A program made the position numbers and the translations under genes. DNA of 64,000 nucleotides. It comes from Lysobacter niastensis (GTDB taxonomy: Bacteria; Pseudomonadota; Gammaproteobacteria; Xanthomonadales; Xanthomonadaceae). Shown here in pieces: positions 33,120-43,050 of the stretch (position 1 is the stretch's first letter; each line of letters opens with the position of its first letter). Location of the stretch: NCBI RefSeq assembly GCF_015453285.1, contig NZ_JADLZT010000007.1, positions 186,001 to 250,000 of the forward strand, written 5' to 3'. The notes beneath the pieces were generated by a model. It had not been told where the DNA came from. It made no database searches and saw only the letters and a program-made list of their open reading frames with translations.

Positions 33120-34232
33120 TCATCGCGAGTGCACCGGCCGGTGTGCCCGCACCGCCATCACCACGCCCAGGCCGGCCAGCAGCGATACCGCCGAGGTGCC
33201 GCCGTAGCTCAGCAGCGGCATCGGCACGCCGACCACGGGCAGCATGCCGGCGATCATGCCGCCGTTGACGATGACGTAGACGCAGAACGCCAGGCCCAGC
33301 GCGCCGGCGATCAGACGCGAGTAGCCGTCGCGGGCCTCGCTGGCGATCCACAGGCAGCGGCCGATCACGAACAGGTACAGCGCCAGCACGGTAGCCACGC
33401 CTATCCAGCCGAACTCCTCGCTGAGTACCGCGAAGATGAAGTCGGTGGTGTGCTCGGGCAGGTAGTTCAGATGGGACTGCGAGCCCTGGCCCCAGCCCTT
33501 GCCGGTCAGGCCGCCGGCGCCGATCGCGATCTTGGACTGGATGATGTTCCAGCCGGTGCCGAGTGGATCGGACTCCGGATTCAGGAAGGTGAGGATGCGG
33601 TCCTTCTGATAGGGCCGCAGCAGCCAGAACCACGCCACCGGCGCGATCGCAGCGACGGCGCCGAACGCCATGCCGAACCACCACCACGGCAGGCCGGCCA
33701 GGTACAGGGCGAACGCGCCGCTGGTGGCGACCAGCATCGCGGTGCCGAAGTCCGGCTGCAGCAGGATCAGGCCGGTCGGGACCGCGATCAGCAGGCCGGC
33801 GACGATCACCGTGCGCAGCCGCGGCGGCAGCGGCCGCCGGTCGAGGTACCAGGCCACCATCATCGGCAGGCTCAGCTTGAGCAGTTCAGCCGGCTGCACA
33901 TAGACCACGCCGAGGTTGATCCAGTGACGGCCGTGTTTACCGGTGCCGATCACCAGCACCAGCAGCAGCGGCAGCAGCGATGCGCCGAACACCAGCGGCG
34001 ACCAGTTACGCAGCTGGTTCGGCGGCACCCGCGACAGCGCCCACATCACGCCCAGGCCGGCCAGGAAGAACGCGCCCTGCCGCACCACCAGACCCATCGC
34101 ATGGTCGGCGGCGCTGTACAGGACGGCCAGGCCGATCACCATCAGCGCCAGCAGCGCGCCGAGCAGCGGCAGGTCCAGCGTGCGCATGAAGCGCAGCAGC
34201 AGGTCGAACAGCCAGCGCAGGATCACTCTCAT
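33120..34232 (-). CDS. rodA: Peptidoglycan glycosyltransferase RodA (SEDS)
   Basis: The 370-residue SEDS protein has ten predicted helices and polymerises glycan strands for the elongasome with PBP2. Family motifs include GKHGRHWINLGVVYVQPAEL, LLQPDFGTAMLV, the catalytic-loop region with the conserved Asp in LNPESDPLGTGWNIIQSKIA, and FAVLSEEFGWIG. ATG 34232 overlaps the mrdA stop (ATGA), so the two partners are co-translated. Confidence 0.96.
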   Translation of the reverse strand: MRVILRWLFDLLLRFMRTLDLPLLGALLALMVIGLAVLYSAADHAMGLVVRQGAFFLAGLGVMWALSRVPPNQLRNWSPLVFGASLLPLLLVLVIGTGKHGRHWINLGVVYVQPAELLKLSLPMMVAWYLDRRPLPPRLRTVIVAGLLIAVPTGLILLQPDFGTAMLVATSGAFALYLAGLPWWWFGMAFGAVAAIAPVAWFWLLRPYQKDRILTFLNPESDPLGTGWNIIQSKIAIGAGGLTGKGWGQGSQSHLNYLPEHTTDFIFAVLSEEFGWIGVATVLALYLFVIGRCLWIASEARDGYSRLIAGALGLAFCVYVIVNGGMIAGMLPVVGVPMPLLSYGGTSAVSLLAGLGVVMAVRAHRPVHSR

Positions 34233-36283
34233 CGGGTGGGCTCCGGCTTGGGCTGCGGGCGCGTGGCCTGCGCGCCGGTATTCACGGAGGCCGGTGCCGC
34301 GGGCTTGGGCGCCGCAGTGGCGGCAGCCGCAGTCGTCGTCGCGGCAGTTGCGGGAGCGGCCACTACGGCATTGCCGTCGTCGTCGACTGGCGCCGCGGTC
34401 GGCAACGGCGGGCGCACGTGCTTGGGATCGGTCGGCACTGGCTCGGGCATCTTGCCCAGCAGGTAAGCGTCGAAGATCTTGCGCGCGATCGGCGCAGCGG
34501 TGCTGCCGCCGAAGCCACCGTGCTCGACCGAGATCGCCACCGCGATGGTGGGATTGTCGGCAGGCGCGTAGCCGACGAACAGCGCCTGGTGTCGCAGGTG
34601 GTACGGCAGGTTGTGCGGATCGAAACTGACGCTGCCCTTGCGGCTGATCTTCTGCGCGGTGCCGGTCTTGCCGGCCATCAGGTACGGCGCGCCGCGGGCC
34701 ATGGCCGCACCGGTACCACCGCCGTGGATCGTCGCGATCATGCCTTCCTGCACCGCACGCAGGTGGTCGGGGTTGTCGGTGATGCGAGGCGGCGCCTGCT
34801 GCGGCAGCAGCGTCCATGGCGCCTCATAGCCGTCGCGGCGCGCGGCGACCAGGTGCGGGCGGACCAGATTGCCGCCATTGGCGATCGCCGCTGTGCCCCG
34901 CGCCAGTTGCAGCACGGTGGCGATCCAGTAACCCTGGCCGATGCCGGCGTTGACCGTCTCGCCCGCGTACCACGGCTCCTTGCTGCGCTTGCGCTTCCAC
35001 TCCGGCGATGGCACCACGCCCTTGTTCTCGCCGGCCAGGTCGATGCCGGTCGGCTCGCCAAAGCCGTACTTCCGCATGTACTGGTCGAAACGGACGATGC
35101 CCATCTCGTACGCGAGCTTGTAGTAGTAGAAGTTGACCGACTGCGAGATCGACTTGCGCAGATCGGTCCAGCCGGCACCGCCGTGCGCGTCACGCCAGCC
35201 ACGACGCTGGCCGGGGATGTAGAACGTACCGGTCGAGAACACCTTGTCTTCGGGCCTGCGCAGGCCGCTGTCGAGGCCGGCCAGGCCGATCAGCGGCTTC
35301 ACCGTCGAGCCCGGCGGGCCGCCGCCGAGCACGTTGCGGTTGAACAGCGGGCGCGAAGGGTTGTCCATCAGCGCGCGGTAATCGGCATTGGAGATGCCGT
35401 TGACGAACAGGTTGGTGTCGTAGCCCGGCAGGCTGACCATGGCGAGGATCTCACCGGTGCGCGGATCCATCGCGACCGCCGAGCCGTCCATGTCGCCGAA
35501 GGCGGTGACCATCGCCTGCTGCAGGTCCAGATCGACGGACAGGCGCAGGTCCGCACCCGGCGTCGCCGGCACATGGCCGACCTGGCGCATCGGCCGGCCG
35601 TCGACGTTGGTCTCGATCTGCTCGTAGCCGACCTTGCCGCGCAGCGCTTCCTCGTAATAGCGCTCCAGGCCGGTCTTGCCGATGTGGGTGAGCGCGGCGT
35701 TGCCCTCGCCCATCGTCTCCAGGTCCTTGGCGTCGATGCGGCCGACATAGCCGATCACGTGCGAGAACAGGTCGCCGTGCGGATAACGGCGATTGAGGTA
35801 GGACACCAGCTCGATGCCCGGGTAGCGCCAGCGATCCACGGCGAAGCGCGCGACTTCCTCCTCGGTGACGCGCAGTTTCAGCGGGAGCGGCTTGAAGCCG
35901 CGCGAGGCGCGGCGCTCGTCTTCGAAGCGCTCGATGTCTTCCGGCGACAGCGCGATGATCTTCGACAGCGCCGGCAGCCAGGTCTCGGTCTTGCCCGCTT
36001 CGTAAGGCGTGACCTCGATGCGGTACGCCGGCACGTTGTCGGCGAGCACGCGCCCCTTGCGGTCCAGGATCAGTCCGCGTCCCGGCACCACCGGCCGCAG
36101 CTTGATGCGGTTGGCTTCCGAACGCGTGGCGTAGTCGGCGTGCTCCCACACCTGCAGGCGGAAATACCACAAGCCGAGCCCGATCAGCGCCAGCAGCACG
36201 CCGAGGAACGCGATCGCAGCGCGGCTGCGGAACTGCTCGGCCTCGGCGGCGGTGTTCTTCAGGATGCGGCGGCGTGGACCCAC
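34229..36283 (-). CDS. mrdA: Penicillin-binding protein 2 (elongasome transpeptidase)
   Basis: The 684-residue protein has a transmembrane anchor (about 23-42), a pedestal domain and a transpeptidase domain with S326-T-V-K329, S382-V-N384 and K539-T-G541. It cross-links lateral wall peptidoglycan together with RodA. GTG 36283 starts just inside the mreD stop region. Residues about 628-684 form an Ala/Thr/Pro-rich tail (AATTTAAAATAAPKPAAP) beyond the normal end of PBP2 (E. coli 633 residues), probably disordered and periplasmic. Confidence 0.96.
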   Translation of the reverse strand: MGPRRRILKNTAAEAEQFRSRAAIAFLGVLLALIGLGLWYFRLQVWEHADYATRSEANRIKLRPVVPGRGLILDRKGRVLADNVPAYRIEVTPYEAGKTETWLPALSKIIALSPEDIERFEDERRASRGFKPLPLKLRVTEEEVARFAVDRWRYPGIELVSYLNRRYPHGDLFSHVIGYVGRIDAKDLETMGEGNAALTHIGKTGLERYYEEALRGKVGYEQIETNVDGRPMRQVGHVPATPGADLRLSVDLDLQQAMVTAFGDMDGSAVAMDPRTGEILAMVSLPGYDTNLFVNGISNADYRALMDNPSRPLFNRNVLGGGPPGSTVKPLIGLAGLDSGLRRPEDKVFSTGTFYIPGQRRGWRDAHGGAGWTDLRKSISQSVNFYYYKLAYEMGIVRFDQYMRKYGFGEPTGIDLAGENKGVVPSPEWKRKRSKEPWYAGETVNAGIGQGYWIATVLQLARGTAAIANGGNLVRPHLVAARRDGYEAPWTLLPQQAPPRITDNPDHLRAVQEGMIATIHGGGTGAAMARGAPYLMAGKTGTAQKISRKGSVSFDPHNLPYHLRHQALFVGYAPADNPTIAVAISVEHGGFGGSTAAPIARKIFDAYLLGKMPEPVPTDPKHVRPPLPTAAPVDDDGNAVVAAPATAATTTAAAATAAPKPAAPASVNTGAQATRPQPKPEPTR

Positions 36284-36284
36284 C

Positions 36285-36770
36285 TCAGCGCCTCTTCCAC
36301 TGGCCCAGCCGCATCGTGTCCATGCCGAGGAACACCAGCGGCCACAGCAGCATGCCGATCAGCGGCGCGGCCCAGAACTCATGCTGCGGCGACGGCGCGC
36401 CGAGCACGAAATGGATCACCGCGGCGACGATGCGGTCGTTGAGCAGCAGGCCGCCGATCGCCAGCGCCTGCTGCGACATCGGGAAGAAGCGCAGGCGCGC
36501 GCGGAAGCGCTGCAGGATGAAGGCCATCACCACCAGCCGCAGCGCCTGTTCGCCGAACAGCGTGCCGAAGGTGAGGTCGGCGGCCAGGCCGGCGATGAAC
36601 GCCACGCCGAGTCCGACGCGGTCGGGATCCTCGATCAGCCAGTACGCCAGGACCAGCGCCAGCCAGTACGGACGCAGCGGCTGCAGCATCACCGGAAGCG
36701 GCAGCAGTCCCAGCACCAGCGCCAGCAGCAGGCTGACCGGCAGCGCCCAGGAAGCGTTCGAGCGGCTCAT
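36285..36770 (-). CDS. mreD: Rod shape-determining protein MreD
   Basis: The 161-residue membrane protein has about five to six helices with the MreD segments YWLALVLAYWLIEDPDRVGL and FIAGLAADLTFGTLFGEQAL. It links MreB and MreC with the synthases at the inner membrane. It overlaps mreC by four bases (ATGA at 36767-36770) and is followed directly by mrdA. Confidence 0.93.
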   Translation of the reverse strand: MSRSNASWALPVSLLLALVLGLLPLPVMLQPLRPYWLALVLAYWLIEDPDRVGLGVAFIAGLAADLTFGTLFGEQALRLVVMAFILQRFRARLRFFPMSQQALAIGGLLLNDRIVAAVIHFVLGAPSPQHEFWAAPLIGMLLWPLVFLGMDTMRLGQWKRR

Positions 36771-37954
36771 CGGCGCTCCTCGCCGGCGGCCGGCGGTGCA
36801 GTGGGCGAAGGGGCCGGCTGGACCGGAGCCTGTACAGGTGGCTGCGCAGGCTTCTGCACCGGCGGCTGCACCGGCACGGTCGCCGTCGAAGGACGGGGCG
36901 CGCGCGCGGCGTTGCCTGAAGTTGAAGCCCCCGGCGCCGCAGTAGTCGCAGGTCTGGCGGTCGCAGCAGCGGGCTTCGCTGGGGCAGTCGTGGGCGCGGC
37001 ATTGCCGGTGGCGTTCGCTGCCGTTCCTGCCGCCGTCACGGTGCCCGGCGCGACGGTGGCCGCGGTGCTTTCCGGCGGCGGCGTCGAATCGAACTTGCCG
37101 ACATCCAGCGGCGTCGGCATCGACAGCAGCACCAGCACCTCGCGGCCGCGGTCGAACTGTGCGGAAGGCTTCACGTCGCCCTCGAGGAAGGCGCGACTGT
37201 CGTCCGGATGCAGACGGGTGATCGTGCCGACCGGGAAACCGGCCGGGAAGCGCCCGCCCAGGCCCGAGGTCACCAGCACGTCGCCGACCTTCACGTCGCT
37301 CGACAGCGGCACGCTCGACAGGCGCAGGAGGTCGCTGCGGCCTTCGCCGTAGGCGACCAGGCGCACGCCGTTGCGGGCGATGGCGACCGGCACCGCGTGC
37401 GAGGGATCGGTGATCAGCAGCACGCTGGCGTGCATCGGCGTGATGCCGATGATCTGGCCGAGCAGGCCACCGGAGTCGATCACGCTCTGTCCGACCTGAA
37501 CGCGGTCGCGGCTGCCGGCGTCGAGCACCAGGCGCTGGCGCGCAGGATCGAGATCGATGTCGAGCACCGGAGCGAGCATCACGTCGAGGTTGCGGCCGCT
37601 GGACGCATCGAGCAACCCACGCAGGCGGGCATTGTCGGCGGCGAGCGTCTGCAGCCGCGCCATGCGCGCCTGGTTCAGCAGCAGCTCTTCGCGCAGTCGG
37701 CGGTTCTCGGTGGTCAACTGGCCGAGCGTGCCGGCGTCGTCGCTGATCCGTTCGGCGATGCGCCCGGGCACCCCGGCCACCGTCCACAGCGGCTGCACGA
37801 ACAGCGCGGCCTGCTGGCGCATCCGGTTCAGCCAGCCGCCGCGATGGTCGAGCACGATCAGAACTACGGCCAGCGCCAGATACGCCAGCAGCCGGAGGGT
37901 TCCAGCGACTTCACCGGTTCGGGCAGCGGTGGGTGGACCGGCGTAGGAAGGCAC
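36767..37954 (-). CDS. mreC: Rod shape-determining protein MreC
   Basis: The 395-residue protein has one N-terminal helix (about 20-37), a coiled coil (about 73-116, ENRRLREELLLNQARMARLQ) and the beta-rich MreC core (DVMLAPVLDIDLDPARQRLV, then SGGLLGQIIG and VLVTSGLGGRFPAGFPVG). Residues about 291-395 are a Pro/Ala/Thr/Val low-complexity tail with repeated PVQPPVQKPAQPPVQAPVQP. The tail would be periplasmic. MreC activates PBP2; the tail is outside the known interaction core. Confidence 0.95.
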   Translation of the reverse strand: MPSYAGPPTAARTGEVAGTLRLLAYLALAVVLIVLDHRGGWLNRMRQQAALFVQPLWTVAGVPGRIAERISDDAGTLGQLTTENRRLREELLLNQARMARLQTLAADNARLRGLLDASSGRNLDVMLAPVLDIDLDPARQRLVLDAGSRDRVQVGQSVIDSGGLLGQIIGITPMHASVLLITDPSHAVPVAIARNGVRLVAYGEGRSDLLRLSSVPLSSDVKVGDVLVTSGLGGRFPAGFPVGTITRLHPDDSRAFLEGDVKPSAQFDRGREVLVLLSMPTPLDVGKFDSTPPPESTAATVAPGTVTAAGTAANATGNAAPTTAPAKPAAATARPATTAAPGASTSGNAARAPRPSTATVPVQPPVQKPAQPPVQAPVQPAPSPTAPPAAGEERR

Positions 37955-38080
37955 AGGGCTTAAGGTTGAAGACCAGAAACGGGGAAAATCGGAGGGGAAC
38001 GCGGCCGGCGGGGCAAGCGAAGCGGCAGCGCTGATGCGGCTGCCTGGGATTATCCCGTTTCCCCTTCCCCGTCCCCGTTA

Positions 38081-39347
<1,267 letters not shown>

Positions 39348-39434
39348 CTACGCGCCCGCGCGGCATCCCGCCGCCCGCGATCCCGACCCGCACGACCGGT
39401 GCGGGCTCGGAAACACCACACCAGGACGATACCG

Positions 39435-40367
39435 ATGTCTGCACTGATCTGCGGCTCGCTGGCCTACGACACCATCATGGTGTTTCCGGACCAGTTCAAG
39501 AACCACATCCTGCCGGACAAGGTGCACATCCTGAACGTCTCGTTCCTGGTGCCGCGCATGCGTCGCGAGTTCGGCGGCTGCGCCGGCAACATCGCCTACA
39601 ACCTCAAGCTGCTGGGCGGCGACCCGATCCCGATGGCGACCGTCGGCACGGACTTCGGCCCGTACCGCGCCCACTTCGAGGAACAGGGCATCCGCCTCGA
39701 CTGCATCAAGGTGATCGAGGAACTGTTCACGCCGCAGGCCTTCATCACCACCGACCACGACAACAATCAGATCACCGCGTTCCATCCGGGCGCGATGATG
39801 CGTTCGTTCGAGAACCACGTGCGCGACGTCAAGGGCGTCACCTTCGGCATCGTCAGCCCCGACGGCCGCGAGGGCATGCTGCAGAACGCGCAGGAGTTCG
39901 CCGAGGCCGGCATTCCCTTCATCTTCGACCCGGGCCAGGCGATGCCGCTGTTCAACGGCGCCGAGCTGCGCGCCTTCATCGAGCAGGCCGACTACGTCAC
40001 CGTCAACGACTACGAGTCCAACCTGCTGCAGGAACGCACCGGCTGGAGCGAGAACGACATCGTCCAGCGCGTGAAGGCCTACATCACCACGCGCGGCCCG
40101 CACGGCTCGCAGATCCACACCAGCGAGAAGACCTTCGACATCCCGCCGGCGCACGAGCGCCGCGTGACCGATCCGACCGGCTGCGGCGACGCGTTCCGCG
40201 CCGGCCTGATCTTCGGCATCGAGAAGGGCTACGACTGGCTGACCATCGGCCGCATGGGCAACCTGATGGGCGCGCTGAAGGTGGAACACCCGGGCACCCA
40301 AAACCAGCGCTTCGACTACGAAGAGTTCGCCGAGCAGTTCAAGCAGCAGTTCGGTTACGCGCTGTAA
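39435..40367 (+). CDS. PfkB family carbohydrate/adenosine kinase
   Basis: The 310-residue kinase has the ribokinase-fold motifs: the N-terminal glycine pair in REFGGCAGNIAYNLKLLGGD and the C-terminal anion-hole/catalytic signature DPTGCGDAFRAGLIFGIEKG, with catalytic Asp in GCGD. Proteins of this subgroup are often annotated adenosine kinase; ribose or fructose derivatives are also possible. ATG 39435 follows AGGA; 12 further upstream codons are open but lack support. It is divergent from mreB and ends in a clear terminator. Confidence 0.9.
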   Translation: MSALICGSLAYDTIMVFPDQFKNHILPDKVHILNVSFLVPRMRREFGGCAGNIAYNLKLLGGDPIPMATVGTDFGPYRAHFEEQGIRLDCIKVIEELFTPQAFITTDHDNNQITAFHPGAMMRSFENHVRDVKGVTFGIVSPDGREGMLQNAQEFAEAGIPFIFDPGQAMPLFNGAELRAFIEQADYVTVNDYESNLLQERTGWSENDIVQRVKAYITTRGPHGSQIHTSEKTFDIPPAHERRVTDPTGCGDAFRAGLIFGIEKGYDWLTIGRMGNLMGALKVEHPGTQNQRFDYEEFAEQFKQQFGYAL

Positions 40368-40391
40368 CTCCGCGCGATTCAGAGTCATGAC

Positions 40392-40422
40392 AAAGCCCCG
40401 CTGTTGCGGGGCTTTTGTTTTT
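40392..40422 (+). terminator. Intrinsic terminator after the PfkB kinase
   Basis: Stem AAAGCCCCGC / GCGGGGCTTT with a TGTT loop, followed by TGTTTTT, lies 24 bases past the stop codon. Confidence 0.88.
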
Positions 40423-40500
40423 CACGTTCGTTCCGGCGGGCGCCCCATCCTGCCTCCACGCAGCAAGGCGAGCGCTTCTGACGGGGAGTAGAATCCGGGC

Positions 40501-40857
40501 ATGCCGCTGCGCCACCTCGCCCGCGTCGCGTTCCACCTGCTCCTGGCCCTGATGCTGGCCTTGCCGGCCGCGGCTGCGCCCGCACAGGGCGTGCATGACG
40601 CCCTTCAGACGGCGAGCGCGGCGGCAACCGATGACATGCCCTGCGACGAGATGGGCATGCCGGAGCACGACTCGAAACCGTGCGATTGCTGCACGCCGCA
40701 CCAGTGCGATTTTTCCGCGTGCCTGGGCGTGGCCTGCTTGCCGGAACTGCAGCGCGTCGTCGCTCACATTCCGCCCGCCAGGGCGCCCTCGGCGTGGCGT
40801 CACGTCGCCGCCGCACCGCGGCCGCTGGAAACTCCTTTCAGGCCTCCCATCGCCTGA
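40501..40857 (+). CDS. CopL-like Cys/Met/His-rich exported protein
   Basis: The 118-residue protein has a signal peptide (VAFHLLLALMLALPAAAAPA) and a metal-binding-looking middle (MPCDEMGMPEHDSKPCDCC, then HQCDFSACLG), ending in RPPIA. This resembles Xanthomonas CopL, a small protein needed for copper-induced expression of copAB. Here no copA or copB follows; instead MerP/MerT-like genes do. It could bind copper, mercury or another thiophilic metal. DUF2946-type proteins are the main alternative. Confidence 0.7.
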   Translation: MPLRHLARVAFHLLLALMLALPAAAAPAQGVHDALQTASAAATDDMPCDEMGMPEHDSKPCDCCTPHQCDFSACLGVACLPELQRVVAHIPPARAPSAWRHVAAAPRPLETPFRPPIA

Positions 40858-40926
40858 CACCTCCGTAGACGATCCGGGCGCATCGCGCGCCCCACGCCGC
40901 CGTGCGCGGCAATAACGGAGAGTTTC

Positions 40927-41580
40927 ATGAAAACCACATCAGGCTGGGCAGCCGTTGCGCTGCTCGGGCTGCTGCCCATGGCGGCGGCGGCCAAGCCGAT
41001 CGCCTTCGCGAAAGGCACGACGGTGATGGCGGAGTACGGCGCCGGCACCATGAACGAAGTCCAGGTGTTCCATGCACCGCGCTACTGGTGGTCCGTGGGC
41101 GGCGGGTGGCTGGAGCTGAGCAGCGAGGACGGCGACAAGCTGCGGCACATCACCTACGCACGCGCCAACCTGCTCGCCAAACGCTGGAACCTGCCCGCGG
41201 CTCAAGCCAACGTCTTCGTCTGGGGCGGCCTTGGCCGCGCCACCGGCAACGACTTCGATGGCAGCGACCTGGCACGCAATGTCGGCTTTCAGACCGACTA
41301 CGAGACGCGGCGCGTCTACGCGGCGTTCCGCGCTGACCTGCAGGAGAGCGACCACTTCTCGCACCGCATCGACACCCTGCAACTCGGATGGGCGCCGTAT
41401 GCCCACGACTACGACACGCTGGCCACCTGGTTCGTCGTACAGGGCCGCCGCTACACCGGCGACCTGTTCGATGGCACCGAGACCGCCCTGCTCGTCCGCT
41501 TCTTCAAGGGCGGCACCTGGGTCGAGTTCGGCGCCACTCGCGACGGCAAGCTCCAGGCCATGGCCATGTTCAACTTTTGA
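40927..41580 (+). CDS. Unknown exported protein of the metal module
   Basis: The 217-residue protein has a clear signal peptide (WAAVALLGLLPMAAAAKPIA). The mature part is rich in aromatic residues and alternating strands (YWWSVGGGWLEL, TWFVVQGRRYTG, TWVEFGATRDGKLQAMAMFN), ending in Phe, as in small outer-membrane beta-barrels. I recognise no family. It lies 69 bases after the CopL-like gene and 10 bases before the MerP-like gene, so a role in metal handling at the outer membrane is suggested only by position. Confidence 0.72.
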   Translation: MKTTSGWAAVALLGLLPMAAAAKPIAFAKGTTVMAEYGAGTMNEVQVFHAPRYWWSVGGGWLELSSEDGDKLRHITYARANLLAKRWNLPAAQANVFVWGGLGRATGNDFDGSDLARNVGFQTDYETRRVYAAFRADLQESDHFSHRIDTLQLGWAPYAHDYDTLATWFVVQGRRYTGDLFDGTETALLVRFFKGGTWVEFGATRDGKLQAMAMFNF

Positions 41581-41590
41581 GGATTACTCC

Positions 41591-41920
41591 ATGAAGCGAT
41601 TCAAACTGCTGCTGGCCACGCTGCTGATGGGCGTATCGACCTTCGCATCCGCGAAGACCATCGAGATGGACGTCAACGGGCTGGTCTGCGCCTTCTGCGC
41701 GCAGGGCATCGAAAAGACGCTCAAGACCTTTCCCGCCACCGAGGCCGTGTTCGTCAGCCTCGAGAACCGCATCGTCGCGGTGAAGCTCAAGGACGGCAAC
41801 GACATCGACGACGACACCCTGCGCAAGGCGATCAAGGATGCCGGCTACACCGTCGTGGCCATCCACCGGACGGAGCGGTCACTCGAACAGGTCCGGGCCC
41901 AGGTGAAGCATGAAAGCTGA
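41591..41920 (+). CDS. Periplasmic heavy-metal-associated (MerP-like) protein
   Basis: The 109-residue protein has a signal peptide (LLLATLLMGVSTFASA) and an HMA domain with the metal site GLVCAFCAQGIEKTL (CxxC). MerP proteins bind Hg(II) in the periplasm and pass it to MerT. The site is CAFC rather than the usual MerP form CxxC in GMTCAAC, so other soft metals remain possible. It overlaps the next, MerT-like gene by 11 bases. Confidence 0.85.
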   Translation: MKRFKLLLATLLMGVSTFASAKTIEMDVNGLVCAFCAQGIEKTLKTFPATEAVFVSLENRIVAVKLKDGNDIDDDTLRKAIKDAGYTVVAIHRTERSLEQVRAQVKHES

Positions 41921-42311
41921 CGCGGCCGACGCGCAGATCCCACTGCACCGGAACCTCGGCGTCGCCTTCATCGCGCTCCTCGCCAGCGGCGGCACGCTGG
42001 TGTGCTGCGTGCTGCCGGCGGCGATGGTGGCGCTGGGTGCCGGCGCGGCATTGGCCGGACTGGTCACCGCCGTGCCGCAGCTGATCTGGCTGTCCGAGCA
42101 CAAGGCACTGGTGTTTGGCGTGGCGCTTGCCATGCTGGCGCTGTCCGGTGCCATGCTATGGCGTGCGCGCCGCCTGCCCTGCCCGGCCGACCCGGCACTG
42201 GCCTCGGCGTGCACGCGGTTGCGGCGCGCCAGCTCGTTCGTATGGGCCGCGGCGCTCGCCTTGACCCTGCTCGGCGCCGTGTTCGCGTTTGTCATTCCAG
42301 TACTGGCTTGA
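41910..42311 (+). CDS. MerT/MerC-like inner-membrane metal transporter
   Basis: The 133-residue protein has about four hydrophobic helices. The first contains a vicinal Cys pair (TLVCCVLPAAMVALGAG), as in MerT/MerC, and a cytoplasmic loop holds two more Cys residues (LPCPADPALASACTRL). In mercury systems such pairs relay Hg(II) across the membrane. The downstream merA reductase expected for full resistance is absent from the window. The 11-base overlap with the MerP-like gene supports coupled synthesis. Confidence 0.78.
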   Translation: MKADAADAQIPLHRNLGVAFIALLASGGTLVCCVLPAAMVALGAGAALAGLVTAVPQLIWLSEHKALVFGVALAMLALSGAMLWRARRLPCPADPALASACTRLRRASSFVWAAALALTLLGAVFAFVIPVLA

Positions 42312-42361
42312 AGGCAACAGAGGGAGCGGACGCACCGCTCCCTCTCCTCTGGGGAAGCTCG

Positions 42362-42568
42362 ATGAACATCGAACTGCAAAGCACGCTGACGTGTCCGCTC
42401 TGCGGCTTCGCCGCGGCCGAAGCCATGCCGACGGAAGCCTGTGTCTTCTTCTACACCTGCCAGGGTTGTGGCGAGACCCTGCAGCCGCTGCCCGGCGATT
42501 GCTGTGTGTTCTGCTCATACGGAACAGCAGTGTGTCCGCCGATGCAGCAGGGGCAGTGTTGCGGCTAG
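42362..42568 (+). CDS. GDCCVxC domain small metal-binding protein
   Basis: The 68-residue protein contains nine Cys residues, including CPLC near the start, CQGCG, and the family motif GDCCVFCSYG followed by CPP and a CC end. GDCCVxC proteins are found beside mercury/heavy-metal transport genes and are uncharacterised. The four CxxC-like pairs suggest a zinc-ribbon or metal-buffering role. It is the last gene of the module, 50 bases after the MerT-like gene, and is followed by a hairpin. Confidence 0.85.
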   Translation: MNIELQSTLTCPLCGFAAAEAMPTEACVFFYTCQGCGETLQPLPGDCCVFCSYGTAVCPPMQQGQCCG

Positions 42569-42596
42569 GTGCTGTCACACGTTCGAACGCAACGAC

Positions 42597-42619
42597 AAGC
42601 CCCGCCATCGGCGGGGCTT
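42597..42619 (+). terminator. Hairpin closing the metal module
   Basis: Stem AAGCCCCGCC / GGCGGGGCTT with loop ATC, 28 bases past the GDCCVxC stop, no T-run. Its 23 bases are the exact reverse complement of 50033-50055, at the other end of the RHS island. Confidence 0.6.
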
Positions 42620-42831
42620 GCAAACCTGCAATCGAGTACCGCCACTTCCGGTTTGATCCCAACCCTGATCAAGGCACGCATGCAACTTCGATTCTATTGA
42701 TGCGCCCTGTTCGAACCGCAAACTTCAGCCAGAACCCATTGCGCGGGCCTTTGCATACGGCGGATTGCGCTTCGCTAATCGCCCTACCGCTCTTACCTTC
42801 TTGTGGAAGTGGTTGTGCCTTTCTGATCTTC

Positions 42832-43050
42832 TCAATCAGCAATGGCGAGAAGGTGCGCCTTGAGATCCGCCATGAACCTGTCGGATTCAAACCCCTGGAT
42901 CTTCAGACCCAGAACTGCGTCGGACTCGGCTTCAAGCTGCGTGGCTATTGCCGAAGCAAGGTCTCCGCGTGATCGGATCAGCCGAAGCTCGGCCCCGGAG
43001 ATTACGACCCCCAACTCAAGCAGGTTTTCGCCACTCAAGTACGAAGCCAT
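42832..43050 (-). CDS. Small hypothetical protein, distal gene of the RHS island
   Basis: The ~72-residue acidic protein (MASYLSGENLLELGVVISGA at the start) has no recognised domain. ATG 43050 overlaps the preceding small gene by 35 bases; ATG 43110 would overlap it by 95 bases and is less likely. Base composition is visibly lower in GC than the core genome. It lies on the same strand and downstream of the RHS genes, where immunity genes usually lie, which is the only hint to function. Confidence 0.5.
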   Translation of the reverse strand: MASYLSGENLLELGVVISGAELRLIRSRGDLASAIATQLEAESDAVLGLKIQGFESDRFMADLKAHLLAIAD

